Below the pieces are notes generated by a model that saw nothing but the letters and a program-made list of their open reading frames with translations, made no database searches and was not told the origin of the DNA. From Turritopsis dohrnii (taxonomy: Eukaryota > Cnidaria > Hydrozoa > Anthoathecata > Oceaniidae): a stretch of DNA of 64,000 nucleotides. Positions 11,801 to 22,972 of this stretch are shown in pieces. Location of the stretch: assembly GCA_027922465.2 (NCBI GenBank), contig BQMF02000096.1, positions 62,001-126,000 of the forward strand, written 5' to 3'. How positions within the stretch are numbered: the first letter of the stretch is position 1; every line of letters begins with the position of its first letter. The position numbers and the translations under genes were made by a program.

Positions 11801-14800
11801 AAGATCACTGCGATGAAGTGCATTTTTATTGAAATCACTATTTCATATTGTATATTTCTATAGAAATGCACTTGATCGCTGAGAGTTTTGAACAAATTGT
11901 AATGTAATGTAATTCGAACATTGAAGGAACCAGATAAATTGTTCGATTTTTGGAGTGTTCGAATTACGGTGATTCATTTACAAGGAAATTATAGAGATAA
12001 CACAGATTTGGCCGTACTATACTTTCTGTTTGATATTTGCCACTATATCTCTACATTTACAAATTTCTGTCAAATCGCAAATTAAACCTGTTTTATTTTG
12101 TCAGTAACTCGACTGTCTACTTAACTACATGCTACATACACCTGTACCTCTATGACGACTGAAATTCAAAAGAATTGATTTGGAAAACCTTTAAAGCCGG
12201 TCGCACCTTTCCTGTTTTGGGTTCATTGCTATATGAGAGGATATCACCAAACCAAGAGAAGAGAATATCACAAGCAAATCTAAAAAAGAAGATGAATAGA
12301 TTAAATGTTGAATCGATTGAATCTATGATCTGATTGGAAAAGGAAATCTATCCTCCGTTATGGGTTTTAATCTTCCCCAATTTTGTGTAATTAAATTTGG
12401 CTCCATAACTCAGATATATATCTCATTAATGTTTTCTTCAACATCATTAAAAATGGCCTCGATAGAACAAAAGACGTTTCAAAAATGAAAGTAATGCGTT
12501 TCCAAGGCATAATCCAAGGCATAATCATATCATTACGTTGTCATAGAGATAACTAAATTATTGACAGGCAATATTATACAAAAAAAGTTTCACAAAACCG
12601 GTGACTCCCAGGAATTAACCCCTGGGATATCGAGATTCAGTATCTGATGGAGTTATGATTGCATAAAGTTCATCTAACAATTTGAAAGCAGTAACACTTC
12701 ATGTAAAGTGAAACCACGTTAAGATAGATATTCCATAAGACAGACACCTCTGTACAACGAGACTTGGCTATATTATAGGAAATACTAGTAACCCAGGTAA
12801 AAAATATTACCGAGTTTAACTTCGAAAAGGATGTGTCAAATTCGCCTTTCCCATGGCGAAATGTTCAATTTGGGAATTGTTGTAGAGTTCAAAAAAAGTG
12901 ATTAAAATAAAATTAGGATGCGCAATCGCAGATTATTATAATAAGATAGAAAAATCTCTCTACGGCAAACACAGAAAGGAGTACTGAGGTATGACTTAAC
13001 AGAAACTCTGTCAATGCAAATTGTATTCGTACTTCAATATCATATCTCCTTAATGTCACACAACTACCATCATGCAATGCGATAATTAATTGTTGTAAGG
13101 ATTTGCATAAACATTCCCCCTTGTGTTATTGAAAATAAAGTTCATCAAATGCTTTCGATTTCCAATGAAACGTTTTTAATTGATCATAATTTCTCGTAGT
13201 TGTATGATAATTGAAAGAGATAGTTGAAAACTGGCAGACTTGTGGTAGAGTGCTCGCTTCCTCCCAGCTTCCGTAATGGGGGCATTGCTCTAGGACCTCC
13301 TTTTCAGGACCCTCATTAATAATAGAACGTTATAAGGAACTGAAGAGGTTATCCTGGGTAAATAAAACATAATAATAAATACAATTGAATGATGAAGAGG
13401 AACTGTTAAAATTCCAATCTAAAGTTCTGTACATGACAAAACGTGCCGAAAAAGAATGCATTGTTCAAGTAAAATCAATTGCATCATACCTATAATCATA
13501 TGGGGTGTTAGTAAATACTTTTTCCATCCTCCTGAAGCTCCGTATGTACCATGTGCGCCTGAAGACCAAACACGCAGTACATATTCTGTCAGGAAAATGA
13601 TTAAGAGTAGTGTTTCCTAAATGAGACAACAGAAATGTTTCAAGAGACAATTTTTATGGTTTAAACACAACAAAAAACAATCTGTTTGTCATGGTGATAA
13701 CCAAATGATAAAGATAAGATCATTTAAAAGCTATTATATATCAACATAAAAACAAGGGGCGCTATTTGCTTTTCACACCCCCACCCTCCTAAATGTATCT
13801 GCCATATTTTCTTAATAGTTGGCTGTTCATCACGGAGATAAAAAATAACCCTAATCCTAACCCTAAACCTGGCCCTAAAACATCCTGGACGGAGAGTAGA
13901 AGGTGCGAAAAGGAAATACAGTGAAATCTCTATAAAACGGACACTATATAAAGCGGACACCTCTTTAAGACGGACAGTTTATCTAGGAACGGATGGATTT
14001 ACAGTCAAACTCTTATGAGAAAGTCTCTATAAAGCGGACAATTATAAAGCGGAGACTCCATAAAGCGGACACTTTTTTCAGGTCCCAAATTAACTTTTTG
14101 CCTATAAAGCGGACACAGATACAAAAGCAATTTTTCAAGTAAAATAACTTATATTTTCTTGGAATATTTACTTTTTGCAATGTTTTTTTGTCGATCTTCG
14201 AATAACTTTTTTCATAGCATTTTCTGCCCACTAAATGGCTTTGGCAAGTCCAAGAAATTTGAAATTCACAGGAATCTCGAGTCCGTAGCCAGTGCCGTGA
14301 GTTTTTTGGTTTCAAGTATAGTAGCATTTGACTTTTTATCTTTAGAATAAAACGTTTTTCATTGCATTTAACTTTACAAACCATATTAGAGACACATTCT
14401 CGATTTATTTTTGCTAAAAATTAATTTTCATATGGAATCTCTATAAAGCGGACACTTTTTTCAGGTCCCAATGGTGTCCGCTTTATGGAGATTCCCACTG
14501 TAGCACCAAACGAGGTCCGTGTGCGTGACTGAAGCAAAATGTAAATCCGAATTATCTCAAATAGGTACTGACCTTTTATACGCGCCGCCATCATCAAAAT
14601 CAAAAAGGAAAATAAACACCATCCTCAAATAAGCGCTGCAGCATTAAACATGATTCACATTTTTTGTCAGCAAAATCTCTCAGTGGTGAGTATATGTTTC
14701 TGTATATATTTCTACTAAAATGTACTCCTTCGCAGAGATATTTTATCAAATGTGCCCGCTGAAATATTGAAATCCTGAAATATTAATGTTTATATTTACG

Positions 14801-16791
14801 TTACCAAAACTAGTCTAGATGAATCAACCCAACCACGTTGATAACCTTTCACACTGTTCGCGATTGCCAATCCCAGACTGCCAACAATCAAGAAAACTCT
14901 GAAATGAACAAAAGATTTAAGATTGATCACCAACTTAGATTCAAATGTTATGTTAGTGACAATAAACCAAATCTTCGTAGTATCATGCAGAATTTTGGAC
15001 ACAAGTCGTACCCAGAAGCCTTTAGTTCGAAAAGAAATTAAAAGCATATTGATGACGTAATCAAACATTTTGAATCCAGTATACACTTTATATTTTGTTG
15101 TCTCGATTTGTTTAAGTGGTCAACCCCTGCGCTTGTTCATCCTTGCTGAGTATAGCTTGAGTGTCAACCTCGTTCCCAGGGCTTCTTGCCTTTTTGATAT
15201 ACGGACGACGGCGTAGAAGCCCTGGGACGAGGTTGCTTGAGTGTAGCTCCTTTTAGCTTTAGACTAATTTCTAATTCGAAGATTACCTTATTAATTATTA
15301 ATAATTGTATGTTGTTTCATTTGGAATTACAAATAAATAACATAGTACTGTGAAGGCTTTAGTAAACATAAAACATAAGGCCATAAAAATGTGTCAACGC
15401 CTTCATCAAAGCGGCTTTTTGGTGGTAAGCGATGGCGATGACTGGTAAAACACACACTTGAAGATGAGGACATGGTAAGGATGGTACACAAATTCCTACC
15501 GACTGGTAGCCTTGTGGTAGAGTGCTCGCTTCCTGTTCGGGAGTTCGCGGGTTATATCCCCGACCGAGTCATGCCAGCGACTATAACAGTGTGAATCACT
15601 CCTCTCTGCTTAACATTCAGCAAGGGAGTAGGAATAATGTCTAGGATGGTTGTCTAGTTGAGCGGTTCCTGTCACTACGGATTCCGTAGGCCAAATGGGG
15701 GCTTTAAATGCTCTAGGACCTCCTTCGCAGGGCCTTCATTGATAACAGTACCTTAAGGAACTGAAGAGGCTATCCTGAACAAACATTCGTAAATAATAAT
15801 AATAAAAAATAAATAATAATAAAAATAGCCCTACTATTTTGAAAACTTAATTGCCATGAAACAAGTCTTTTGAAACTCTATGTTTCTGCATGCGATCCTT
15901 AAAACTAAATATTTTCTCAGATCTCGCGTTTTGTAAATACATAGTACTTTCTGTCTTTGATTTTGGTACGTTTTATAGAATAATCAATTGCCTAATGGAA
16001 ATGAAATCAGAGATTTTTTTATGCTGAAGCGTATATTTATGGAATTCAAGAAATTGTTCAGTTTTTAAGGCAACGCAGTGTTAAGTCACGCTTTTGCGTG
16101 TTCGTGAGAAAATGCCCACGTAGTACAAAAACATCATTCTGTACTGTCTCATTAAAAACACGGGTTTCCAAAAAAGTAGCCTGTATAATCAACCATTATC
16201 CAAAATCATGTGAACACTTATTCCGAAGTCTAATAAAGCTTTGAAGCCTGGTTCAGACCTGGCGAGTACGACGATTACGACGATTAAAATTCAGTATAAT
16301 CGTCATAATTGTGATAATCGCCAAATGTGAACATTTTTGTAATAGTCAAAATCGTCGTAAACGCCTGGCGATTACTCAATACTCAGGAAATAACTGAGAG
16401 TGTTCACACCTGGCCATTGGGGATTGCGACAATTAGTTTGCTTTATAATCGTCGTAATCGTTGTAATCGCCTGGTCTGAACTAGGCTTTAAGGTTAATAT
16501 AGGCTCACTACCATGATTTCTTGGAAATTCTACATCTAAAACTTACATGAGCCACTCATAGTAAGAACTTCGTACGTTGCATTTTCTCGATTCGAGGAAA
16601 CGAAAAACACCCGCCTTCATCGTGCGAACGCGATTGTGTCGTGTAAGAGCATTGTTTTCTTCAAACTCAAAATTGGAGACCTCTCTGATAACGTTTTTTC
16701 GTTCAGCAATGTTGTCACCATCTCTGAAGACATGGTTCGAAGTTGTAGTTGAATGAAGTAGATTTTTTTTCAATACCAAGATATGGGGCAT
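2884..16791 (-). CDS. KCNQ: KCNQ/Kv7-type voltage-gated potassium channel, 15 exons, 523 aa
   Basis: Exons (plus coordinates, read right to left): 16547-16791, 14805-14898, 13490-13616, 12207-12279, 11658-11754, 10361-10495, 8983-9093, 8400-8495, 7843-8026, 6990-7047, 5788-5863, 4703-4797, 3837-3862, 3561-3610, 2884-2988. They sum to 1572 nt; all junctions are GT-AG and phases agree. The ATG follows an in-frame TGA. Seen in the product: S2 with E114, F121 and E124 (charge-transfer centre, with D156 in S3); S4 [16 protein letters not shown] (180-195); S5 [10 protein letters not shown] (213-222); filter TIGYGD (262-267); S6 [20 protein letters not shown] then an IQ-type [11 protein letters not shown] (calmodulin site in the family); helix A LTPAEK; helix [12 protein letters not shown] (433 on); a C-terminal coiled coil about 470-505. 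Family role: tetrameric K+ channel of the plasma membrane. It is shorter than vertebrate KCNQ proteins (usually over 650 aa). The two smallest 3' exons (26 and 50 nt) are the least certain. Confidence 0.93.
3090..3185. mobile_element. Fragment of a DNA transposon end with AATAAACGCCGC repeats
   Basis: Three AATAAACGCCGC-type motifs in 70 bp and an end reading TTTTACGGTA. It resembles in style the GCGCCCC-repeat element at 28.4 kb. Confidence 0.45.
3371..3491. mobile_element. MITE family A copy (imperfect palindrome, about 120 bp)
   Basis: Ends CCCAGTGGGCAAAA and GTGCCGGCTGGG; the two arms carry halves of a near-palindromic core GTGCATTTCTATAGAAATGC. KCNQ intron 14. Confidence 0.8.
4577..4692. 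mobile_element. MITE family A copy
   Basis: Arms TCACTGCGAAGGAGTGCATT and ATGCTCTTCATCGCAGTGAC. Its right edge is about 10 bp from the splice donor of KCNQ exon 12. Confidence 0.75.
4846..4962. mobile_element. MITE family A copy
   Basis: Arms CTCTGCGAAAGAGTTCATTT and CTCCGTCGAAGTGAC, end GATTTTGCCCACTG. About 50 bp upstream of KCNQ exon 12. Confidence 0.75.
5006..5068. mobile_element. MITE family A half copy
   Basis: Left arm only: CCCAGTGAGCAAATTTGTTG then GGGAGTGCATTTCTA. Confidence 0.65.
6123..6432 (-). mobile_element. tRNA-derived SINE, family 2, minus strand
   Basis: Read on the minus strand it opens with a tRNA-like head (box B GGGGTTCAATTCCCC, preceded by an anticodon-arm-like stem) and runs for about 300 bp to (TAAA)n-rich sequence at 6105-6130. 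It shares the body with the copy at 37896. Confidence 0.75.
6567..6660. mobile_element. MITE family A copy, 5' end lost
   Basis: AGGAGTGCATTTTTATAGAA and GCCCTTCATTGCAGGGATC arms, end GGTTTTGCCCATT. Confidence 0.65.
7110..7380. other. Repeat-like stretch, possibly a Helitron-type end
   Basis: TCTATATATTAATAGCCG followed by GTTTGTTTGTTTGTCTGTC resembles known Helitron-type ends. No second copy in the window. Weak. Confidence 0.2.
7527..7762. mobile_element. TIR foldback element, family C, short copy
   Basis: Left end TAGGGTAAGATGG, right end TTGCCCCATATTACCCTA; inner GTGTAGATAG arms. In KCNQ intron 9. Its central 35 bp are inverted relative to the copy ending at 11392. Confidence 0.7.
8125..8225. 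mobile_element. MITE family A copy
   Basis: GCTGCGAAGGAGTGAATTTC and AATGCACTTCACCGCATTGA arms; outer ends eroded. KCNQ intron 8. Confidence 0.65.
9991..10388. repeat. Four-copy 100-bp tandem repeat in KCNQ exon 6 / intron 6
   Basis: Copies begin at 9991, 10091, 10191 and 10291 and differ at only a few bases. On the minus strand each unit contains the last 28 nt of KCNQ exon 6 (FNTVYWGV), its GTATG donor and the first intron bases. Only the rightmost copy is joined to the rest of the exon. Confidence 0.95.
10551..11392. mobile_element. TIR element, family C, longer copy
   Basis: Left end TAGGGTAATATGAGGTAAGATGGGTCG... and right end GACCCATCTTGCCCCATATCACCCTA are inverted repeats 840 bp apart, with an inner palindrome AGTGTAGATAGAGCCTTAGA / TCTAAGGCTCTATCTACACT at 11233-11338. 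Lies in KCNQ intron 5. Confidence 0.65.
11780..11900. mobile_element. MITE family A copy
   Basis: CCCAGTGAGAAAAATCGTC start; arms CACTGCGATGAAGTGCATTT and GAAATGCACTTGATCGCTGA. Only 26 bp upstream of KCNQ exon 5. Confidence 0.75.
13225..13380 (+). mobile_element. tRNA-derived SINE, family 1, internally deleted
   Basis: Keeps box A (CTTGTGGTAGAGTGCTCGC) and the 3' part CTCTAGGACCTCCTT...AACTGAAGAGGTTATCCTG, but lacks box B and the middle. Confidence 0.75.
13849..13878. repeat. Telomere-like CCCTAA run
   Basis: Degenerate AACCCTAATCCTAACCCTAA. Other degenerate TTAGGG-like runs at 34218-34245 and 42375-42475. Confidence 0.5.
13919..14500. mobile_element. Pogo/Tigger-like non-autonomous DNA transposon
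   Basis: Ends CAGTGAAATCTCTATAAA and GGAGATTCCCACTG, flanked on both sides by TA, with repeated TCTATAAAGCGGACAC in the arms. The 582-bp interior has no intact transposase. A second CAGTCAAACTC start at about 14001 suggests an internal duplication. KCNQ intron 2. Confidence 0.8.
14668..14762. mobile_element. MITE family A copy, left end lost
   Basis: AATGTACTCCTTCGCAGAGA then ATCAAATGTGCCCGCTG. Confidence 0.65.
15165..15235. mobile_element. MITE family B copy 1 (palindrome, 9-bp target duplication)
   Basis: CAACCTCGTTCCCAGGGCTT ... AAGCCCTGGGACGAGGTTG, flanked by CTTGAGTGT at 15156-15164 and 15236-15244. Confidence 0.88.
15505..15830 (+). mobile_element. tRNA-derived SINE, family 1, full copy
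   Basis: tRNA-like head with box A GTGGTAGAGTGCTCGC and box B GGGTTATATCCCC, a 200-bp unrelated body, and an (AATAAT)n tail. In KCNQ intron 1. The head is too degenerate for a working tRNA. Confidence 0.85.
16239..16494. mobile_element. Foldback element with ACGATT-rich arms
   Basis: Left arm AAGCCTGGTTCAGACCTGGC and right arm GCCTGGTCTGAACTAGGCTT are inverted; inside are several ATTACGACGATT / AATCGTCGTAAT units. It lies just past the donor of KCNQ exon 1. Confidence 0.75.
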
Positions 16792-16799
16792 GTTTTTGT

Positions 16800-17030
16800 G
16801 TGAAACAATTCAAGCAACCAATCGAGCTTAAAGCATTAACGTCAGTTGAGTTCAAGTAATGCTCATCTCATAAACCAACTGATAAACAATGGTTATCTCA
16901 TAAACCAAATGCAATCAGGCAAGCTTATCTCACTAGCCAATTGCGTATAAGGTTATGCATTAGTTTTTTCATTTCCTATAACAAGATAAATAATAATAGA
17001 AAATACTGCACCAAAACATGGAACGTTTTT
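16800..17030 (-). promoter_or_regulatory. Upstream region of the KCNQ gene
   Basis: No gene. Holds three imperfect copies of ATCTCATAAACCAA at 16862-16948 and no clear TATA box. Position only suggests the promoter. Confidence 0.25.
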
Positions 17031-17037
17031 GCTCTTT

Positions 17038-17160
17038 CCCAATGGTCCCAAATCGTCAATAAAACCACTGCGATGAAGTGCACTTCTATTGAAATAGCGT
17101 GTATATTTCTATAGAAATGCACTTCTTTGCAGTGATCTTTTAAAAAATTTGTCCACTGGC
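17038..17160. mobile_element. MITE family A copy
   Basis: Arms CACTGCGATGAAGTGCACTT and GAAATGCACTTCTTTGCAGT; end AATTTGTCCACTGG. Confidence 0.8.
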
Positions 17161-17170
17161 CTTGACCGTT

Positions 17171-17737
17171 TAGGGACTGTTCACAAATGACGTCAACTGT
17201 TAGGGGGGGAGGGGGGGTTATGCCAAAGTTGACAGGGGGGGGGGGGGGGGGGGGGGGGGGGGAGAGGGGGAGGTGATACTACTGTTGACGTCAACCTTCA
17301 CAGTTTTCAGAACCTTGATTTTTCCAATTAAGTAAAAGTTTTTTATGAAAATGTGAATGAATGTTTACTTTGATGTGGTCCGTCGTGGCGTGGGAAAGTC
17401 CTTCCATATTGCTTTTGTTGCCTTCGTTCCGTTCCACCGTTTTTCGCTCACGTAGAGATTGATCAGAGAAAAATTACACGAAGATCATTGCAAATATTTT
17501 TACGTCTAATTAAAAATGCGTAAGAAACTAAGATACAAAAGGACCAGTGGGATGAAGGCTGTTTTGTTGGGTTTTTTTGTAGGGGGGGGGGGGGGGGGGG
17601 GGGGGGGTCTCTTCTCAAACGATGACGTCAACTGAGGGGGAGGGGGGCAACGCAAAGTTGACGCAGGTTGACAGAGGGGGGAGGGGGGGTCAAAAAGTTT
17701 GAAAAATTGGTTGACGTCATTTGTGAACAATCCCTTA
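17171..17737. mobile_element. TIR element with poly-G tracts and four CRE palindromes
   Basis: Ends TAGGGACTGTTCACAAATGA and TCATTTGTGAACAATCCCTTA are inverted repeats, probably with TA or TTA duplication. TGACGTCA occurs at 17188, 17285, 17623 and 17712. Long G runs at about 17237-17262 and 17583-17607. No transposase. Confidence 0.75.
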
Positions 17738-17872
17738 GCAATAAGTTAAGACAGTCCAATATGTTTACGAAACAACAGCTGTCATAAATGACTTTCGAAA
17801 TAAAATTACAATTAAAGAATATCTCATATGAACCACAGAAATTAACGAGATAATTGAGAGATAGAGAAAGTT

Positions 17873-17990
17873 CCCCAGTGGGCAAAATCGTCAAAAAGTC
17901 ACTACGACGAAGAGCATTTCCATTGAAATAGCGTGTACATTTCCATAGAAATGTACACCTCCGCAATGATTTTTCAACAAATTTGCCCGA
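17873..17990. mobile_element. MITE family A copy
   Basis: CCCAGTGGGCAAAATCGTC start; ends CAACAAATTTGCCCG. Confidence 0.8.
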
Positions 17991-18221
17991 ACTTGTACAC
18001 TTCACCAACTAACATGACTGCTTTTAGCAACATTAAACATGTCTCTTTGTGACTTTTCCGTTAAGAGTAAATCTCTATCAAATGTTCCATACAAAGAAAA
18101 GAACTTGTTTACAAAACGATCAGTTCAATTCTTGATTGAAAACAAAAACTTAACAATACGATATTTACATTCCTGTTTCCAAATATTCTAAATTTGTTAA
18201 TTCTCTGAATTTTTACTGGTT

Positions 18222-19350
18222 CTTATATCCCATGTTGTTGATTAAGATAAAGGAAGAAGAAGAAAAACAAATCGTTAGGTGAGAATTATTTTGTTCCATC
18301 TCCAATTTTTTTTTAAATGAGAAAATTAAGTTTTGAATTTCAAAACCTCACTGAACCTTTAAGTAACCAATAAGGTAAGACTGCCGTTTGTACAAGATTT
18401 TGCGCTTGTTTTTGAAAAAAGCTCACGGAGAAAGAACAAAATAATCCTGAAAAGCTTGAAAACAATCGGACTTTTTTTAAATATGGAGATAGAACAAAAT
18501 AATTCCCACTTAACGAAATGTAGATGAAAAAAGACTTCAACAACGCTAATATACCACGTAGAAAATAGGCTTTATGGGTTTAAAAATCAAATCAAAAAAT
18601 CGAAAATAGGACTTTTGTCCTTGCATTAAATTATTTTGTGCCAACGTATGAGAAATGACTTACTATAACAAAGAAAACAATCGAGGTGGTTTCGAAGAAG
18701 GAAGATACCAGTATATTTTAACCTTCCCACACATTCCATCTATTAATCAAAGTTGACTTGTGCGAAAGAGTATTTTTATGTCTAATTAGAAAAAATAATT
18801 CGCTCAGATGACCGACTACGAATAATCGCCACCTGGATTCTAACCCCATGAAATTTATAACAGTTAAAACCTCTGAACATCCTATTTCTACAGTATAAAG
18901 CTCTATCATAACCATCATTAAAGATAAGGAACTGTTATATGTAGAGTTGAGGGTTGCACTATGCTGATGTCAGTAGATATAAAACAATTGGGAAATGGTC
19001 TGGGAACGAGCAGTTGTTTATTATTAATAAGGCGCTCAATCAAAGTAAAAAAAAAATGATAATGATAGTTCATTATCTTTAAGAGTATCGAATTCAAAAA
19101 TTAAAATTTAGTATTCCCACGTCCAACTTGTCCACAGAGTCTATACCATATAACTTCTTTGATGCAACACTTTCGGTTTGATGTTGGTTAAAATAATTAC
19201 TTCCAATTTCTAAGTAAAACAACTCGTTTACCTTGTGGTAGCTTCGAATTTTCATTTCAATTTCAATTTCATTATCATTTCAAAATAATTCTCACCTAAC
19301 GATTTGTTTTTCTTCTTCTTCTTTTATCTTAATCAACAACATGGGATAAG
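18222..19350. mobile_element. Element bounded by about 73-bp inverted repeats
   Basis: 18222-18297 (CCCATGTTGTTGATTAAGAT ... GGTGAGAATTATTTTG) recurs inverted at 19277-19349. Further partial inverted copies of the inner part at about 18430 and 18491. Interior has no recognisable gene. Confidence 0.6.
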
Positions 19351-19942
19351 ACAATAATCAAAATAAAACGATTTTCAATTTCAATTTAGTTAGATACACT
19401 TTCATTTCAGTTAAATAAAAACCCTTTCTTAAAAACTTTTTGTTTGTTAATTCCATAAAAGCAAGCAACACTGCGTTGCTTGTATACTAATAAACATCCT
19501 CCCTGCCACTTCAAATTTCATAAAAAGACTTTCTTGTTTTCTGTTCATTTCACATGATTATAATAACAAGTCTTCTGCTACGTTCAGTGAAGTTAAAGAA
19601 TATTGTTTTCAAAATATTTTCTCTATCAGACAAACTTTTCTGAAAAAGAATAATAAAAAAAATATATTGGCACCTACTAAAGTATAAAAACATAACTATG
19701 AAAAGGGTAATAAACTAAAGAAAATAAGGTGTTAGGGAAATGCAAACAGCAAACGTTTTTGATTTCGTAATATCGTACGTGAGAATTTCACGCTCGTGTG
19801 CTTTTTTGTTTCTTGTTTAGTGTATGCCGATGTCGTGTATAATTACAGAGTTTAAGCAAATATGACGACAATGTTAGAAAGATTGACGACTATTTAGGAA
19901 AAAATTAAATCACAAAGAAATGAACATTTCAATGACTTGCTC

Positions 19943-20063
19943 AGCCGGCACACTTGTTGTTAAAAAATCTCTGTACAGGAGTGCATTTCTATATAAATAT
20001 GCATAAAATTTCAATTAAAATTCTCTCCGTCACAGTGACCTTTTGGCGATTTTGCCGACTGGG
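19943..20063. mobile_element. MITE family A copy
   Basis: GCCGGCACACTTGTTG start, TTTTGCCGACTGGG end. Next to a Tigger-like CACTGGAATTT scrap shared with 22.3 kb. Confidence 0.78.
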
Positions 20064-20565
20064 TTAGAAATGTGAAAAATACACTGGAATTTTAGGAAGA
20101 ATAAATTGAGAACCAATTTAGACGAACAGATTGTGGACCACCTGTCGTATTAATCGTCAGCAAACTGGTAGCGTACAATGGCTCTAATCTCACTTTTCCA
20201 ATTTCTTTATGAAATCAAGACATAACTTATTACATCTTATGTCATGTAATCAACTTTCAAAATCCTCTCCAAGAAAATTGTGAAACAAACTTTCTTTCTT
20301 TATAAATTCCACAAGAGATATAAACTGCTTTGTTTTACTCATGGTGCCGTCCTTGTTGCCGTTGAATTTAAGCGCGTGTCGTTTACGTTGTCGCCTTCAT
20401 GACGATAACGACAACAACGACGGTGTGAAATGACAATAAGTATGTGGTATGCATTGATGCCGTTTTCATCATTCTTCTATGAAAGTTTTTCAAATTTTGA
20501 TATTTCCCATATATTAAAACTCTATACGTAATTTCGTAATTGTGACGCTCTACAGGGGCTTTTGA

Positions 20566-20716
20566 TAACATATCATAAAATGTTATAACGTTAGATAGCT
20601 ATATAACGTTATTGTTTTATTAATAACGATACTTTAAGTATTTTATCGTTATTTTTTTTTTGTTCTTTTTAACGTTATAACGTTATTCACCTAACGTTTA
20701 TTATCAAAATTATGAT
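20566..20716. repeat. A/T-rich palindromic stretch with TATAACGTTA motifs
   Basis: Inverted TTGATAACATATCATAA / TTATTATCAAAATTATGAT ends with several AACGTTAT-type palindromes between. Possibly a foldback element. Confidence 0.4.
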
Positions 20717-20982
20717 ACCTGTGAAAAACATAGAAATAAGAAAAGTATTTCTATGGGAAAACTTATTTTACAAAAATCTTTTATTATAAAGAATTATGTC
20801 ATAATTAAAAAAATTAGAAACGAGGCGAGGGCTGACATTATGGATAGTTTACGAATTTATGGAGAAGAGTCAGATGCGTAACTAGAGCTCAGTCAAGGTT
20901 CGTAGAAGAGAGTTTATTCATTTAAAATGAAACGGAAAAAACATAGAAGTAACCTAAGCGATACTTAAGACTATATCATAAT

Positions 20983-21102
20983 CCAGAGGGCACATTTGAT
21001 AAAAAATCTCTGCGAAGGAGTACATTTCTATGGAAACATACACACAATTTCAATAAAAATGCTCTTCGTCGCAGTGACTTTTGACAATTTTGCCCACTGG
21101 GA
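20983..21102. mobile_element. MITE family A copy
   Basis: CTCTGCGAAGGAGTACATTT and ATGCTCTTCGTCGCAGTGAC arms, end TTTTGCCCACTGGG. Confidence 0.8.
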
Positions 21103-21109
21103 ATGTTGG

Positions 21110-21341
21110 ACTCCTCCACTTTTTTCGACTGATCCTGAATACACCTATGAAAGTATCCATAAAAAAAAAACATATAATATTGTTCCATCTCATCCAGACC
21201 AATACCGTTTTGGTACTAGAACTACAATCTGTTCATTACTATCTGAAACTATTTTATTACATGACAATCATGAAAAATATCCACGGAAAAGTATCGAACA
21301 ACTCAAAGATAAGAAAAGTTTCTAAAAACGAAACTGTATGA
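21110..21341 (+). other. Open stretch of unknown status
   Basis: Two plus-strand frames are open here; one reads STDPEYTYESIHKK and on to SIEQLKDKKSF. No homology recognised and no clear splice sites. 21350-22200 shows nothing identifiable. Confidence 0.15.
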
Positions 21342-22202
21342 TAAGAAAGCATTTAATATGTTCGCAAGTTCTTGTTCACTCATGAATCTCAGATAAAATC
21401 AAGAGAAAGAAAATAAACTTGGCATAATCGGAAATTCAAATAAAATACGAATTCTACTTTGTTGCGATATGTAATTGTATATCTTCTTTTTTCTAATTCA
21501 CTGCATTAACTAGTAGCGTGAAAAGCAAAGGGCGTGTGTGCAATAGGGCGTGTGTGCAACGTCCTAGAAAAATCTCATGATCATTTAACATTGGAATTCA
21601 ACGGTTGAACAGTTGAACTCGAATGTTAAATGAATACACAGATTCAAATAATAACTGCCTGATTGAAAATCGTAACTCCTATATGAAAATGACTTGTTTT
21701 CAACACGAGTTATGATGTAATCGTGACATCATCAGTTCCAAATTTAGTCCAAAGCTAACAATTTAACTAAATTAAATATCTGAAAAGACAAGTAGTGAAA
21801 TATCAAACAGGATGAAATGTACCATCTCTGGTAACCCTAAATTAACCCAAAAACTAAATAAAATACACTCTTTTTATAAGAATTCTTTTTTATAAGAATC
21901 ACAAGGTTCAAAATGCTCAAAATTTAAGAATTATTCAAGAATCAACCTGAGACTTAAAATATGCTAACTGAAGCGAGTTCCTCAAGTAACAACACAATGC
22001 TTTTAATCTGAGTTCATTCGCAATTCCCCGTTCTTGGAAATTATCATCACCTTAATACATCAATACAACCACCGCAATTCAATAGTATAAATACTTTCAG
22101 TTTACCTCAAACATAATAACTGTGAGAATGTCAGTTTTGTTCAGCAAATGTTTTGAAAGATTTCTCGTTGTATTGCGGTATTGTATAAGATGTACAGTAA
22201 GG

Positions 22203-22330
22203 CTCGGAGTGGAAGTGATCAAACTCTTATAAAGAAACCTCCATAAAGTGGAGACTTCCATAAAACGATGTTCACCTCATGGAAATTCCAGTGTATTTTT
22301 CACATTTCTAACCCAGTCGGCAAAATTGCG
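22203..22330. mobile_element. Tigger-like end fragment plus a MITE A tip
   Basis: TACAGTAAGGCTCGGAGTGG, CCTCCATAAAGTGGAGACTT, then CACATTTCTAACCCAGTCGG, the reverse complement of the junction at 20043-20098. Confidence 0.55.
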
Positions 22331-22972
22331 CTTCTGTACAAGTTACAACTACCCTCTAGATCCGCCGCTGCGTTTCCGCTTGTAGAGAGCCAGTGACTAA
22401 TTTTGTAACGCGTTTCTAAATCATACTCATTAAAGCGTTTTGGATCATTACACGACTTTCAGTTCAGCTCGACAAAAATTGTTTGAAATATTTCGTGTGT
22501 ACAACATGGAAATGTTTTACTAATTTATAAGTTTTATATGTTTTTGATCGCGATTTATAATTCAATGCTCATCAAGCCTACGGTCACTTTAATCAGAATC
22601 ATGAAAACTTACATTATATGTTATAACAGTACACTGTTCAATTTAATGGGATTACGAAGAAAAACCTTCCTACTTAAAGAGGTTAGGCAAAGGTCACAGA
22701 AACACGCTGGTTTGCTGGATCTCTTCAGCTGTTTTTGTTACAAAAGATTCTATTTTTCATTTTGATCAAAAGGAAATGATTCAAATCTTACTTTTTAAGA
22801 TGAAATAAAATTTCATAAAGCCTGTAAAAATTTCATAAAGCCTGTAAATATTTTTATTTGTAATCAAGATGTTAACAAATCATCCAGAAACGATTTTTAT
22901 ATAGTAACAAACATTTGGTAAATCTAATGGTATAATGGGATTGTGCATGTAAGTACATAACTCGAACCTTCG

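Noticed and set aside
15505..15600. Functional tRNA gene
   Set aside because: Boxes A and B are present but the acceptor and anticodon stems do not form and a SINE body and tail follow.
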